Shown one piece after another: positions 1 through 12,329 of a stretch of DNA of 64,000 nucleotides. Every line of letters starts with the position of its first letter. The first letter of the stretch is position 1. The DNA comes from Saxidomus purpurata (Eukaryota; Mollusca; Bivalvia; Venerida; Veneridae): positions 10,635,083 to 10,699,082 of the forward strand of contig JAFMSR010000012.1 of the NCBI GenBank assembly GCA_022818135.1, read 5' to 3'. The translations under genes and the position numbers were made by a program. The notes under the pieces are model-generated. The model saw nothing but the letters and a program-made list of their open reading frames with translations, made no database searches and was not told the DNA's origin.

Positions 1-1072
1 TTTAATGTACTAGTTGATTAAAGATTATGTATGTACCGCCAGTTGAAAGAAATAAAATTGTTGCTTTTGTTTGTTTTGTTTTTCTTTGTATCCAGATCAA
101 ACGTAAGTACGACATTATTCTTGTTTCATTAAAATTCAGAGAATTTTGTTCGAGTAATAATTTTGCATATGAGAATCAAGGTTTAAATGTGATTAATATG
201 GCGACTACATGTGTTTACATTATGTTGAATAAAGTATCATGAATGACGTCAGAAACGCATGTTTTTTGGTTTTCGCTTCACCCCGTGGATGTCCAAAAAC
301 CCGGCGATTTTTCACAAATCTCCCTTTAATGATCCAACCCTAAACGGCATGTATGATTAGCTTAAGAAAAAAAAGTCAAAGGTATGTTCCTTCCACCTGT
401 GTACAAAAACACAATTTAATGTCAAATAATGTCTATATAAGAAGTTTAAGGCACACATTACCATATCTGTATAATGTACTCAGAGAATATAAAACACCTG
501 AAGTGGCTTAAAATCCTGCACAAGTCTCACCACTATAAATATGTAAAAACATTTTTCATCCTACATAAAATTCAACTCTTTAACAAAAAAAATTACATTT
601 TTATGTTGTTATGTGCCATTTTATATGATTGGATGTCTGTTGCTTCTGAAATTTTGTTTTAGTGTCCCAATCAAAAGTACTAAAGTATATTAAAGTAGGG
701 TCACAAAAACTCTGTTCTGCTCAATAGCACCACAAAATAATGCTTTATTACCTAACTCCTATTGAATATATAGGACCACAAATATTTTGTTCTATTAACA
801 TAGTCAAATCAACTGGAAAACAAAATACAATGTACTTTGTTCTGGGAATGACTATTTCATATTGTCTGCCTGTGTAAATATGCTGTATTTATTTTGAATT
901 TTTTGCATATTTGGGTTATATGATTCAGATTCATTGAAATTAATATTACAGGAATTGTTTCCTTGACGATTATCCCTCACTTATTTAATTGAGAAATACT
1001 TGAGACATTTTCAAATTGTCAAAACTATCGCAACTGCGAGTATACTCCTTGCGGAGTGACGCAATCACTGGA

Positions 1073-1097
1073 GATGATGATGATGATGATGATGATG
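1073..1097. repeat. (GAT)n microsatellite
   Basis: Eight uninterrupted GAT triplets in an intron. Confidence 0.95.
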
Positions 1098-1811
1098 TCA
1101 CAATAGTATTAAAACATTTCTTCTCAACACAACCAGGTCCTGTTCTGTCTAAGATTAAATAAGACTTTGTTTTGATACAATTTTATGCAGACTATCATCT
1201 TTGTCAAAACAAATTCACTGTTACAAGGAATTGATAGGAAATTATTAATTTACACTTGATGAGGTTTAAAGCCCTTCAGGATATATAATGTTGTTTTAAA
1301 AGGAATATGCTGATATTTCATTGGTTAATTTCTAAATGATTTTATTGGCCAGAAGTTGCTGTTGTATGTTCAGTATCAAGTTGACAGTTGTGGCCAGTTC
1401 CAAGAGAAAAAAAAGAAGATTGGAACTTCAAGGTTCTCGAAGGGCGTACACATTAACGGTTTTCCATTAGTATCAATTATATTCAATATTTGATTGGTTT
1501 ATACCAAAACAGAAATTATTTAATAGTTATATTATTTCTGTTTAGACTGTTTTAATTATGTAAATGTCACTGACTGAGATTTCTCATATATTAAGAAGTG
1601 AAAGTCATGTTTCTCTGCGACAGAATATACTGGAAAGCCGTGTATAAAACATGCACTGAAACTGAAGTGACTAAATATAACTTTCTGTTTCAGTAAATTA
1701 TTCCTGTCTTGTTAATTAACAAATTTAAGAAATCTATTGGATTTCATGACTATTATATAATTCCATGACATTTCAGAAATAGAAATAGGTTTTACAACTA
1801 AATTCCTGTGC

Positions 1812-1832
1812 TGTTGTTGTTGTTGTTGTTGT
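1812..1832. repeat. (TTG)n microsatellite
   Basis: About seven TTG triplets, continuing imperfectly into TTA. Confidence 0.9.
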
Positions 1833-2239
1833 TATTGTTTTTCATTCTATTTTGAACATTTCTAATTATATTCCTCAATTAGAATTCATCAGGAAAAATG
1901 GTTACCAAAAGTAGTGTGGTTAATCAAATACATGCTAACTAAATCAAATTGCTTAATTTTCTTCTCAACATCAGCATTCATAAAGGGCAACGAAAGTCAG
2001 AATTTAAATGAACATTAAATTGGAAGAGCTTGTTAAATTCGAACACATAATTTTTTACAATACACTGTTGAAAGAACTTTTTATTTTTAAATAGAATGAA
2101 AAATAACAGAGTTACGAGAAATCAAAGATTTAGTTAATACGCACATACATGTATATGCAAATAAGGCACACTATTAGACATGCCCCTTTTTTCAAAACTG
2201 TATCTTGAACCCAATTAAAATATTCATTGTTTCAATGTT

Positions 2240-2660
2240 TATTTTACATCTGAAATTGAAAACATTGGTTAAGTGTCAAAAACAGCAGGTTACCAATGAT
2301 GTTTTGATATAGTTTTGAAGCTGCTGCTTTAAATTTTGACCTGTATTTGATAATTATAAACCTTCATGTAAAATCTGAACAAAATCCATGCAACTTTTAA
2401 AAAGTAATTAATCAGAAACCACCATTTTGCTGAAATGTAAGTCGAAAATTGGGGCCATGGCTTGTATAAAAATTCATTAATTGTAACCAAAAATGGAACT
2501 TTACCTGTATTTTATGATAACAAACCTACAAGTTAAAATCTTAATTAATTCCATGCAACCTTTCAAAAGTCATTGATCAGAAACGAAAATTTGCACGGAC
2601 AGAAAGACGGGCATACGTTGTGCGGCTTTTCATTTGTTATTTCTATTGTTCTTTGTAGCC
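2240..2660 (+). mobile_element. Short element with two diverged ~150-bp tandem units
   Basis: Two direct, diverged units share 'ctgtatttgataa', 'atccatgcaac' and 'agtaattaatcagaaac' type segments (about 2330-2420 and 2500-2585). A cacggacagaaagacggg tract follows, as in the Helentron-like elements elsewhere in the window. No terminal hairpin was seen. A segment at about 2634-2760 (acctattgtt, tagccaca) recurs at 57835-57950. Confidence 0.5.
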
Positions 2661-3449
2661 ACATAAGCCATAAGATAACCACATTACTAAAACACAATGA
2701 ATGATATCAAAGTGAATTTACTGTTACCTATTGTTGACATAGCCACATACACCCAACTTTTTGATGCACATATGGATGGTAGGGATAACACTGTATGCCT
2801 TTCCACCATTCAAAGTGAACTTAATTTTGATAAGGAATGCCAGTCAGGCAAAGAACTGATTTACACAAAATGATGGCAAGCTAAACTGTACCTTAACTGT
2901 TCATAGTAGGGTTTCTGACTAAAAAATTCACTCTTTGCATAGGCAGCCATACACAGATTGTGTGACTAAACTGCATGCTGATCATGATCAGCATTAATCT
3001 TGTTGCATAGGAAGAATCAGTTGCTGCAAGCACGGTAAGAATTAATGAATATTCTAGCAGACCATAATGCAAAATAACAGTGAAGAATCATCCTTTAAAT
3101 ACTACATTTATAATCATGTTCACTAGAATCTCTCCTAGTTGGACAAGATGACCATCCTTTGATGGTATTTTCACCCTCAGGTCTCATATTTTCATAAGCA
3201 TATTAATTTACACTACAATTAACATCCAGAAAAGCCAGTTTATTCCAGTTTTCCAACTTTTTTTCCCCAATTAGTGAACTACTGTCATTCTAGCTCAGCA
3301 ATTTTCCTTGTCTATATTTGAAAATGAAAATCTCTACAAGGAAGCTTGTATATATAGTTACATATTTGTTATTTAAGCCTTGGATAAAACCTTATAATGC
3401 CTTGCTATATGTGCAAAAAGACAAAACACAGTAAAAGTGTTTTATCGGT
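2661..3449. other. Intronic, nothing recognised
   Basis: AT-rich sequence without convincing coding, RNA or repeat signals apart from the end of the shared segment described for 2634-2760. Confidence 0.4.
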
Positions 3450-4383
3450 TACCTGTGGAAAACTGTCTTACACAATGCAGGAAACAGGAAAAAATGTCTA
3501 CAGACAGATGGTAAGACAGAAAGTGTGCATCACATTGTCTCCATGCATTGAACACCAGTCCTATGCCGAGTTAATTTATAATAATTCAATGCACGACAGT
3601 CTGTAACAGTCTGGACATGAATATATGTATATATAAAGGAGTCCAAAAACATTGACCTTTAAGTGCGACCTTAACCTTTAAGGTAGGGAGGTGGGACATC
3701 TGCGCAACATGTCGTCTCCATGTGCCAAACATTTGTACTGAGCAATTTTTAAATTCTTCATTTCACAATATAGTTACAGTTCTAACACAACTGTGTACAC
3801 ATATACCAGATTCCATTATATTTCAACTTTATGTGTGATCTCCTGACCTGCAAGGTAGAGACATGGAACTTAAGCATGACACGTCATCTTGATGTGCTGA
3901 ACGCTCACCAGTAATTTAAGATTCCCCAATGCATGACAAAGTTACAGCCTGGACATGAATGTGTGCATATATACCAGATTTCCTGACCTTTAAACTCTTA
4001 AGTGTGACCTTGACCTTTCATATTGGGAAGCAGAACTCATATTGATGTGCTGAACATAAGTAAATTTTAAATCCTTCAATGCATTACAGAGTTACAGCGA
4101 GGACACAAATGTGTGCATAATTTATGTACTAGTATGAAAGTTGAGGATTCCAATACCTATAAACTCGTGTGACCTATAAACTGAAGTGTGACCTTGACCT
4201 TTGAGGCAGGGACCTGATTCTTGCACGCAACATGTTGTCTTGATGTGTTGAACACTTGTGTCATATAATATTCTAAAATCCTCCATGCATGACTAAGTTC
4301 GAGCTCGGACATGCAAAATGTTGACGGACACACTCAGAGACGGATGGTGCGATTAATATATGCCCACCTTTGGGGGGCATAAA
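3450..4383 (+). mobile_element. Helentron-like element, GCCCCCGAA family, degraded copy
   Basis: About five diverged direct units of 150-170 bp. Each has 'taagtgtgaccttgacctttga', 'agggac', 'tgatgtg(c/t)tgaac' and 'ttcaatgcatgacaaagttacag' related words. It ends with gacggatggtgcgatt and the hairpin tatgcccacctttggggggcata (4359-4381), the same 3' end as the copies at 49289 and 51256. The 5' end is not clear. It is older than those copies, judged by divergence. Confidence 0.7.
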
Positions 4384-5154
4384 AAAGTGGCTTAAAAAAA
4401 AGTTCTTTACAGTTGCTCTCATCCGTTGACTAAGTGAAAAGATATAATGGGTCACTGTCAAAATAATTTTAGATTAAACCCTTTCTTGCTAGCAGCAGAA
4501 GAGTCTGCCCTAACAACCACTGCATATCAAGATGAGAATTTACATATACAAATGTATGTATTCTGATCATGCTCTTCATAGTTTGCTTTTCAGACATCAA
4601 GTTTTTTTACACCCCTTTGAATGAAACATGGTTCTGTCCAAATTTAAAGGACCGCTTCATTTAAAAAATTTAGTGGGGGGAACAATCCTTTTTTCAATGC
4701 ACAAAGAGTTATGGTAATTTTATGCCACATCTTTGCTTGATTATTATCACATGTGAAACAGTTCTATTTAGTTTAATAAATGATTTTTTTATTTGAATAC
4801 TGCAATACACAAAACTTTAATATAAAAGGGATAAGCATACAGTTCTCTAATCTGCCAAACTTATTTGAATATTAACTCCGATCAGCCGATTTTGAGACAT
4901 CTACCCTTTTCAGCCAGACATGAAATTGACATGTGGTTGATGCATGAGAGCAGACTCTAACGGGGACATTAAATAGTAATATCAAACACCCACCGCTTTC
5001 TTCTACAGGGGCTGAGAATGAGACAAATCTGCAGCTCTCAGTAGCCCCTTTTGGAACCACCATGGGAAAACAATGGTATATTATGTGCATAACATTATGT
5101 ACTTCAGAATGACAAATGATCAAGGTTTTTTGACACTTATGCGGTAGTAAAATT
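4384..5154. other. Intronic, nothing recognised
   Basis: A 120-codon minus ORF starting at 5234 overlaps the adjacent foldback and has no recognisable domain; I treat it as chance. Confidence 0.4.
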
Positions 5155-5332
5155 AAGAAATAATCTATGGCTTGGAGTGCTTTATCGGAATTGAAGCATT
5201 CCCCGGAGGTGATGTGCCTGGTGGAATAATTCACGAGGGCGAAGCCGGAGTGAATTATTACGCAGGCACATTACCGACGGGAAATGCTTCAATTTCGATA
5301 AAGCACTCCAAGACATAGATTATTTCGATTCT
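5155..5332. mobile_element. Foldback (long inverted repeat) element 1
   Basis: Near-perfect inverted arms of about 77 bp. gaaataatctatggcttgga at 5157 pairs with the strand around 5307-5326, and the arms continue through ggagtgctttatcg and attgaagcatt to the apex. The apex at about 5233-5248 is gagggcgaagccgga. It would extrude as a long hairpin. It is probably a non-autonomous foldback/MITE; no ORF. Confidence 0.85.
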
Positions 5333-7205
5333 TAGAAGCCGATTTTTATAAAACTACCGTAACTACTATGGACCTTTTTTCAGTTTGGCGGTAATGTGTA
5401 AAACAGCATAAATAGTAGCTGTTGGAATTCACTCCCCATTCGGGCAACCATACACGATATCAAACATAACTATATTATACAAACTTATTTTAGTTTAATC
5501 ATCTAATACATAAAAATAAAAAAGAAATACCTGACTGACATTATGCAGAAGACATCAGATTCAGAACCTAACAAAGCAGTCAATCGATTTAAATGCGTAC
5601 TGTTAATTTGAACTGTACAACGTTTTAATGTGGAGTAATGACGTAAACGTTTTCATTCATAGTATTGTCTCACGGAATCAAAACATTGTATGACTGTTTA
5701 TACTGAATTTCTTTGCCCTTTTTCAGGAAAATTAGGTGAGGGTATTCTAAAGCTTACTTGACGCAATCAAAAATAATATTTATGTTCTTAAACAAATCTT
5801 TTCATGCAACTGATGTATTTATAGTGATATTATTTCCATTTCTATATTTTATTTTTGCGCGGGAGTAAATTAGAAAAGTCGGAAGGAGCTACTTCCATGT
5901 CCGAAACTCCACCTACTTTTCCGAGTGCTTTAATATTATTATTAAAGCACTCGAATTGACTATAGAAATATACCGTAGGCATATTAGAAACAGATTTTAA
6001 CCATCACAATGCTTTTTATCACAAGAATATTCTTACTGAACAACAAATGTATGTAGAGATTTTTTTAATATTTGCAGTAGACTAAGTTACTCAAAGGATT
6101 AGGAATATTCTTGTTTGTGTCTATATGTAAACTGCAGTGTAACTCATTTTTAATGTTCTAGATTTCATCATGTCACTGGTGATAGGTAACGATTGCACTT
6201 ACATAGCTGGAATAAGCCGGGGAACATTATTTTCGTAAACTAAAGTAATAATGGGGAAAACAAAATTCTAATTACCACACAATACACAAATATTTATACT
6301 ATTTCTTGGAAACTTCCAGCTGACAGCAGATTTATACGCATGTAACTAATTATCATATAACCAGGCATACACTCGAGAACAATTATTCAAAAATATTCTT
6401 TTTGCTGTAATCTAGACAGAGAAATTATGCTTTGAATCAAAACTGTATCGCAATATGCATATAATAATAATGGAAAATAATAGTTCCTGGAAAACAGGGG
6501 AAAAACACAACAACAATATTCATTGCTACATTTTATTAAGTTAATGAAGTGAAATTATTACTACAATAAAAGAGGGTACTACTAGGGGGTGATGTTTGGT
6601 AATATTATGCCTCAATTTATGATCAATGTTAAACTCCCATAGACAAAACAGTTGGCATTCATACAGTGTTTCTGTCAAGGCAGCATGTGACCGCTAGAAA
6701 TATACTGTCAGCGGGCATGTAACAGTATAATTTACTGTTACACAGCAGAATGCTCAGTATCAATTTAGTCGTAAATAAACTCTTTCAAACTTAAAACTTG
6801 ATTCCATGTAGCAGTGTTCTTACAATTGTTACAAATCTTATTATCAATACTGTTTCATTAAAATTGTCATATAGTTGTATAATTTTAGTCAAATCTAAAA
6901 AAAATGCACATCTGAGGACTATAGGTGAACCTGATGTGTTTTTCCATCTCAGACGAACCCTTGTCCGTAAAAGTCTATCAAGTACCCAATATTTTTTTTC
7001 GGCATAATAAAATAAATATCGCACAGCTTTGAGTGCAACAGTATAAATGTGTGATATCTATATAATGTAAATCTGAGTAACACAGGTTGACATTCATTTC
7101 CTGCAGGTTGGTAGTACTGAAAATCACCATAAACGCTATGTATTATTCATTTTATCAGATGAAACTTTTATAATACAATAAATAAATCAGTGTTAACAGA
7201 CTTAC
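5333..7205. other. Intronic, nothing major
   Basis: A small palindrome (gagtgctttaatatt / attaaagcactc, about 5931-5952) repeats the 'agtgcttta' word of the foldback at 5155. Otherwise AT-rich with no supported feature. Confidence 0.4.
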
Positions 7206-7334
7206 CTGATTCTGGGACTCGACAAGCTCTACACCAAGTGTCTCCCCGCTCCATGTATAGTACTTTGCAATATTCTCTTTAACTTTTTGACTGTCTACTT
7301 TCATTTCATTAGCATCAGTGTATTGAATATATAC
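7206..7334 (-). CDS. A2M/TEP gene, last exon in window (end of MG4)
   Basis: The acceptor is aattttag|GTATAT at 7335 and the donor is ATCAG|gtaag at 7205. It encodes residues 442-484: VYIQYTDANEMKVDSQKVK, then ENIAKYYTWSGETLGVELVESQNQ. It follows the MG4 exon in phase 0 and reads on naturally (…NNIE|VYIQY…), finishing MG4 and entering MG5, so no missing exon is required in the 17 kb intron between. No further coding exon was recognised between here and the left edge. Confidence 0.85.
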
Positions 7335-7543
7335 CTAAAATTTGACAGTAAATAAAAATACACCACTGAATTTCATAGCATCAATTCAAATTCACATACC
7401 ATAAATAAACCTTACTGAACTGTAGGCAGATTGTAATTTTAAGGCCTCTTTGCACATTTAGCGGGGCTGTGAACTTTTTTCTTCTTGGTTGTATATTTTT
7501 CCTGATAGCAGGTACTAACACTACGAATTAGTATGGTTGTAAG

Positions 7544-7647
7544 TACAGTAAACTCCGTATACAACGACTCCTGATATAACAAACTCTGGATATAAGGAAC
7601 AAATTTAAATGGTCCCAAGGAGTTCGTTATAAACAGAGTTTACTGTA
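7544..7647. mobile_element. ~104-bp MITE, pogo-like termini
   Basis: The ends are TACAGTAAACTC at 7544 and GAGTTTACTGTA ending at 7647, with further pairing inside (cgtatacaacgactcc versus aaggagttcgttataaa). CAGT- termini flanked by TA suggest a non-autonomous pogo-type Tc1/mariner element (inference from termini). It lies 210 bp 5' (on the minus strand) of the exon at 7206-7334. Confidence 0.7.
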
Positions 7648-7804
7648 CAGTGCCATTTTCAATTACTACTAACTTAATAAAATGGCTACTTCATGTAATT
7701 GTTTTCAGCACAACAGATCTATCAAATAATGAATATAGTAACATTGTAACTTTTCAAATATTACACAACTAAAGAAAGGTCTTATAAGGCATTAGGCCAA
7801 ACAA

Positions 7805-7877
7805 AACAAGAGTAGGACAGCATTGCTGGACATATCACAAAAGCTCACCCTGAGAATATCGGCTCAGGTGAGCTTAA
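7805..7877 (+). mobile_element. 73-bp mini-copy of the GCTCACC Helentron-like family
   Basis: It starts AACAAGAG and ends with the hairpin agctcaccctgag..ctcaggtgagctt followed by AA, with no internal tandem units. It looks like a maximally deleted element keeping both ends. Confidence 0.65.
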
Positions 7878-8699
7878 AAGTGGGATGGTGCACTTAACCA
7901 TGGTGTGATGCCAATGCTGATGCCGAGTCAAGTAGGATTGCACCCCATTCTTTCGGAAAGTCAAGCAGTAAAAATGATATGAAATTAAACTTGGGCGACC
8001 AACAAACTTTTTTTTTTTACAATGTCATGTATTTTTCATTATTTTTTTTATTTTGCTCTAAAACACTTGAAAATTGGTCTGTTTAATCATTTTCTTATAA
8101 AAAAAAAAAGGTCAGCAGTAAAATGTTAAGGTTGGTCAGAAAACAAGAAAAAACAGACTTTATTTCACCTTAAGGTTATTTCACATATGCATACACCCAA
8201 ACTGAACCGAATTCAATTGAATAGCTATCACGAAAACAGGGAAACAAAATCTGATCGAAGTCAAAACAAAATCGCGCCTGAATACAATTTTGAATTTTTT
8301 AAAGAGTAATCAATAATTGTTGCTGCTGAGACAAAATTCAGCCCGCAGCCCGTAACACAGAATCTCTCAAGGGGTAAATTTATGACAAAATAAAAATTTG
8401 CAAGGAAAGTACAATGATTCATATGGGACAAGCTGGCTTCAAATATTTACAACGAAAATGTGTTTTCAGAGACAGCCTGGAGCCTAAACGGCAGAATCTT
8501 TACGAGCTTTTAAAACTTTTTACATATTGTATATTGTACATAATTATATTTTGTACAGAAATCTGGATCCAAAATGGGATGCATTATGTGAAAACACTAG
8601 AAGAATCTGAAACCAAAAAAGGATTCTGAGTTTTCAGTCATTTTAGTTAGGCTTCAGAGGATAATTAACAGCTCTTCCTAGTATCTTAAATTATAGGAA
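7878..8699. other. Intronic, nothing recognised
   Basis: A/T-homopolymer-rich sequence; no supported feature. Confidence 0.4.
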
Positions 8700-8719
8700 A
8701 ATATGAACAAAAAGCAAAC

Positions 8720-9430
8720 ACTATAAATAGCAAAGAATTCTGATTTTACAGTTTTTTCTATCAATAATAATAACCCGAGTAAGTTTCCTTGTCTCAATGT
8801 CTCCATCTTGTCAATGATTGGTTTAGAGCATCGCATACAGAGTTGCATCACAGATAATGACAAAATTCAAATACATCAAAATACTGTGATTATATCTTTT
8901 TTGTCAGACTCCAGGACAAAAATATTAAACAGACCAAGAAGCCATCCATTATTTACAGGATTCACAATACTGAAAATGCTGAATTAAGCCAGAGTCTATC
9001 TGTAGCTGATTTGATTTTTTGACAAAGCTGATGTGAAGGAAAATTTGTGAGATTTCGTGACACAAGGCTGTTCTTCATACATATTATAAATAGCAAGACA
9101 TTTAAACAATGTGTTCTATTGATTTCAGCACCCAATTTCATCTACTGGTAATAAATTTTACTTTAAGTCTGAATTTGAACAATGACAATTGAGATGTTTA
9201 GTTGACAGCTCTCTCCTTTTTTTTTGCCATCCATGGACACAGCATATTTCTTTTTCTATATCTGCACTATTCATTCCATAGAATGAACTAAAATCCGTTA
9301 GTCAGTCTGTGATAATTTGATAAATTCACAGCACATTTGCAGCAGTACATACAACCAATTAAACACCGTTTCATGGAATGACGAAAAGCTGCAGGTAAAT
9401 CCATACTTGGTCAAAAAAATTCAGAATTCA
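8720..9430 (+). repeat. Intragenic direct duplication, copy A
   Basis: Matches 11600-12190 in order through several blocks: 'ccttgtctc' region, 'cttgtcaatg', 'caggacaaaaa.attaaaca', 'gatgtgaaggaaaatttgtg', 'ttactttaagtct', 'gataatttgataaat', 'atggaatgacgaaaagct' and 'cttggtcaaaaaa'. The other copy differs mostly by short deletions. Confidence 0.8.
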
Positions 9431-9769
9431 TACACCTTGTCGTATGACCTTTTTTTCTGAGGCCAGGGTTTTTTATTTTTTTGTTTTACGGCGACTTTTT
9501 CAAAAATAAGCGCCAGGAGGAGGGAATAAAAATCTTCAATGTGAAAAAGATACAGTCCGAAACAATGAAGTGAGGAAAAAGAATAAAAATAAGATGGATT
9601 TTCCACATTTTTCTCTTTTTTTTTTGGGAAACCTTTATAGAATGTATGAATTGAAGTTCAAACAGTTCAGACTTTTTCTGTAATTACTAGCCTATCGTAT
9701 AATAGTTCTGTATTAATACCCCAAAGCAAAACAAGCTGTCATTTTCACAAGATGATTAATAGTGCACAT

Positions 9770-9930
9770 GGTTAAAGTGAGCTTGTTCATGCCAAACTCT
9801 GTAATGGGTTCAATTCTAGGTTTGGCCCTGTAAGGTTGTACTTCCTCTCGGTTACCATTGAATGGCGTCGAGGATTAAGTTCAACCAATATTTGATAACT
9901 CGGTGACTGGGAATAGGCCACCAGGGGCAA
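9770..9930 (+). mobile_element. Possible tRNA-derived SINE fragment
   Basis: A pol III B-box-like word (gggttcaattctag) lies at about 9808-9822, followed by a body ending near 'ggccaccagg'. No good A box or cloverleaf was found. Confidence 0.35.
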
Positions 9931-10129
9931 TAATTAATGGGCAAGAAACGCAAGGATTGTACAGTTGATGTCCAGTGCCATATCATAAAGAGGGTGACCA
10001 GAATGTAGTGATATAGGCCACTTCAAACAGCCTGCTTTGGGAAAACTCTTTAAGCGACAAGACTAGTGTGTGCACCTTTCATGCCAAGAAGAGTTACCTG
10101 GGCTTCGCACTTCCGCTTGTGTGCCTGTA

Positions 10130-10855
10130 TAAGATTGATTTCCAACTCTGTCATGCATTGAAGGATCTCTAAAATAACTTGGCACAAATGTCTAACAAAG
10201 GGCAATAACGCTGTCATGAGTCAAGACCGCTTATGTTCCTGCACTCAAAGGTCAAGGTCACACTTAGAGTTTGAAGGTAATAGATCCTGTATATATGCAC
10301 ACATTCCAGCCAGTAGTGTTAAGTTTGTCATGCATTGGAAGGATTTTAAAATAACATAGGGAAAATGTCTCAGCAAATCAAACATAGAGTTGCATGGTTT
10401 TTTAAAATTACACTACCACAATTATTGAGCACATGGAGTAGGACAAAGTATTGTAGAGACCACCTTTTTCGGGGTATGCTCACAAGGAGTAACAAAGGGA
10501 AAGCTCTTGTAATTAGTCAATGGTTATGGTTCTTTAGACATATTATTTCTCTGACCAATAAAGTTGTATTGAAGGCTAAAAAAAGTAATGTATGAGTTCA
10601 GGTAACATTGGTCAAAGAAATAGGGTAGATAAAGGGCAATACTCTTTATTATCCAGATGCATTAAGTTGTTACAGACTGCAGTACCTCCAATGGCCTGGA
10701 GGATTATGCAAAACGTTGAACTCCACACTATAGTTTCAAGTTACTCGGAGACAAATAACGAGACTTCGAGTGAGCTTGGGAGTGCATGAAGTGACCACCG
10801 ACCAACACGGGTGAAATATACCGCCTAACTTCGTTTTGGGGTAAAAAAGCAACGC
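10130..10855 (+). mobile_element. Helentron-like element, TACCCCC family, degraded copy
   Basis: Diverged units share 'aacaaagggcaataac', 'agtcaagac', 'gcatggag' and 'agttact' words with the copies at 32023 and 52656. The end is gtgaccaccgaccaacacgg followed by a worn hairpin (tataccgcctaacttcgttttggggta, about 10819-10845). The internal 60-76 codon ORFs are chance. Confidence 0.6.
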
Positions 10856-11599
10856 TTTGCCTTAATTGATATTTTAAGGTAAAATAAATGGTTTACAGGA
10901 CATAAATAACTCAAATTTCAGTTATTGCCTGTGTAGAAATGTAGTGTTACAAATGTTACAAAATATAGTTTTTGACATTTGTATGTATGTAAAATTTCTA
11001 AATATTTGGCATGATTAAAACATTTGTCAAAACGTATTCAGATATATTATTTATCATTACAAAAATAAAACTTGACACATAACATTATCTATTGCCAAAC
11101 TATTATTTCTATAATCCAAAATTATCAGACTATTGTCAAGAATTACTTTTTCATGTCTCAAACTGGTCAAATATCCAGATCTGTTTGATGCCACGTGCTT
11201 AACTAAGATCAAACAAACTCACATGTAGTAATTGACCCATGGAGGGTAAATGGGCTTTGAACTGTATTGGACAGCTGCGCTTTATCTTTATGAATAAAAG
11301 AGGTTGCAGTAAAAACTAAATATTTCGCACAAGTTATCTGATGCTTAAATAAATTTTATAAAAAATTACTAGAAATAGAAATGGCCTTTAGGACTTAGTC
11401 TGAATTTGAAAAATTAAAAGACAAAAAAAGCGGATCACGCTTTAAGGCTGCATTTTCTTTAAAAAAATACGTCTTTTTGATTGCTATAATTACTGTAGAA
11501 TCAATTGGACAATGTTAATGTGATGAAATACTTTTGGATTACAACTCAGTCATCGGTGTCCACAAAACATTTGATTCTGGCATTAATAAGATTTAATAA
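10856..11599. other. Intronic, nothing recognised
   Basis: AT-rich, no supported feature. Confidence 0.4.
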
Positions 11600-12190
11600 T
11601 TGCTGGATAGTAAGACAGGCCATAAGTTTCCTTTCTCACCTGTCACGATCTTGTCAATGCTAGGTTTAGGACATCGATGTTTTATACGGAAATACAAAAT
11701 TTAAATCAACATAAAGGTGATAACATATTTTTGTGGTTCTCAGGACAAAAAAATTAAACACAAGACTTATTTTTAAACAATAAAAAAAATGCTAGTTAAG
11801 TGATAGTCTATCAGCTGATTTGTTTTTCCGGATAAAGTTGATGTGAAGGAAAATTTGTGATCTTTGTGACTCAATGGATCTTATAAAATCAATAGGCTAG
11901 CATTTTACAAGTGTGTATTGACCAATCCAATTTAATTAATAAATTTACTTTAAGTCTAATTTCAACAATACATTGGAGAAATTTAGTTGACAAATTAGCG
12001 TTTTTTTTTGATAACACAATATTTCTTTTTCTATTCGGAACAATTCAATCCATAGAATGAAAAAATAAAAATATAAGTGTGATAATTTGATAAATTTCCT
12101 TATTTGCAGCGTATATGCAAAATTAAAGTTTATGGAATGACGAAAAGCTCTAGTATTAAAACTTGGTCAAAAAACATTCAAAATTATAAA
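11600..12190 (+). repeat. Intragenic direct duplication, copy B
   Basis: Diverged second copy of 8720-9430 with many small deletions. Conserved blocks include gatgtgaaggaaaatttgtg (about 11839) and tggaatgacgaaaagct (about 12133). It directly precedes the GATA-type minisatellite. Confidence 0.8.
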
Positions 12191-12329
12191 CCTTGTGGTT
12201 CTACTGAGTATATATCAGTACAATATGTATATCATACTGTAGAAATGACGAAAGGTATCAATTGCTATCACTTCTGTTGACACTTCTAATTTCTCTGTGC
12301 ATGTAAATGCTCATCCATACTAATGTAAG

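Larger units (their letters stand above)
1..2099. other. AT-rich intron, microsatellites only
   Basis: This should be the intron after the exon at 7206 (minus strand) or lie beyond it. It contains a (GAT)n run at 1073-1097 and a (TTG)n run at 1812-1832. Several ORFs of 60-70 codons lack family features and look like chance. I see nothing else. Confidence 0.5.

Noticed and set aside
4872..5234. 120-codon minus ORF near 5 kb
   Set aside because: Ends inside the foldback at 5155 and shows no domain; its phase does not connect with the A2M-family exons.
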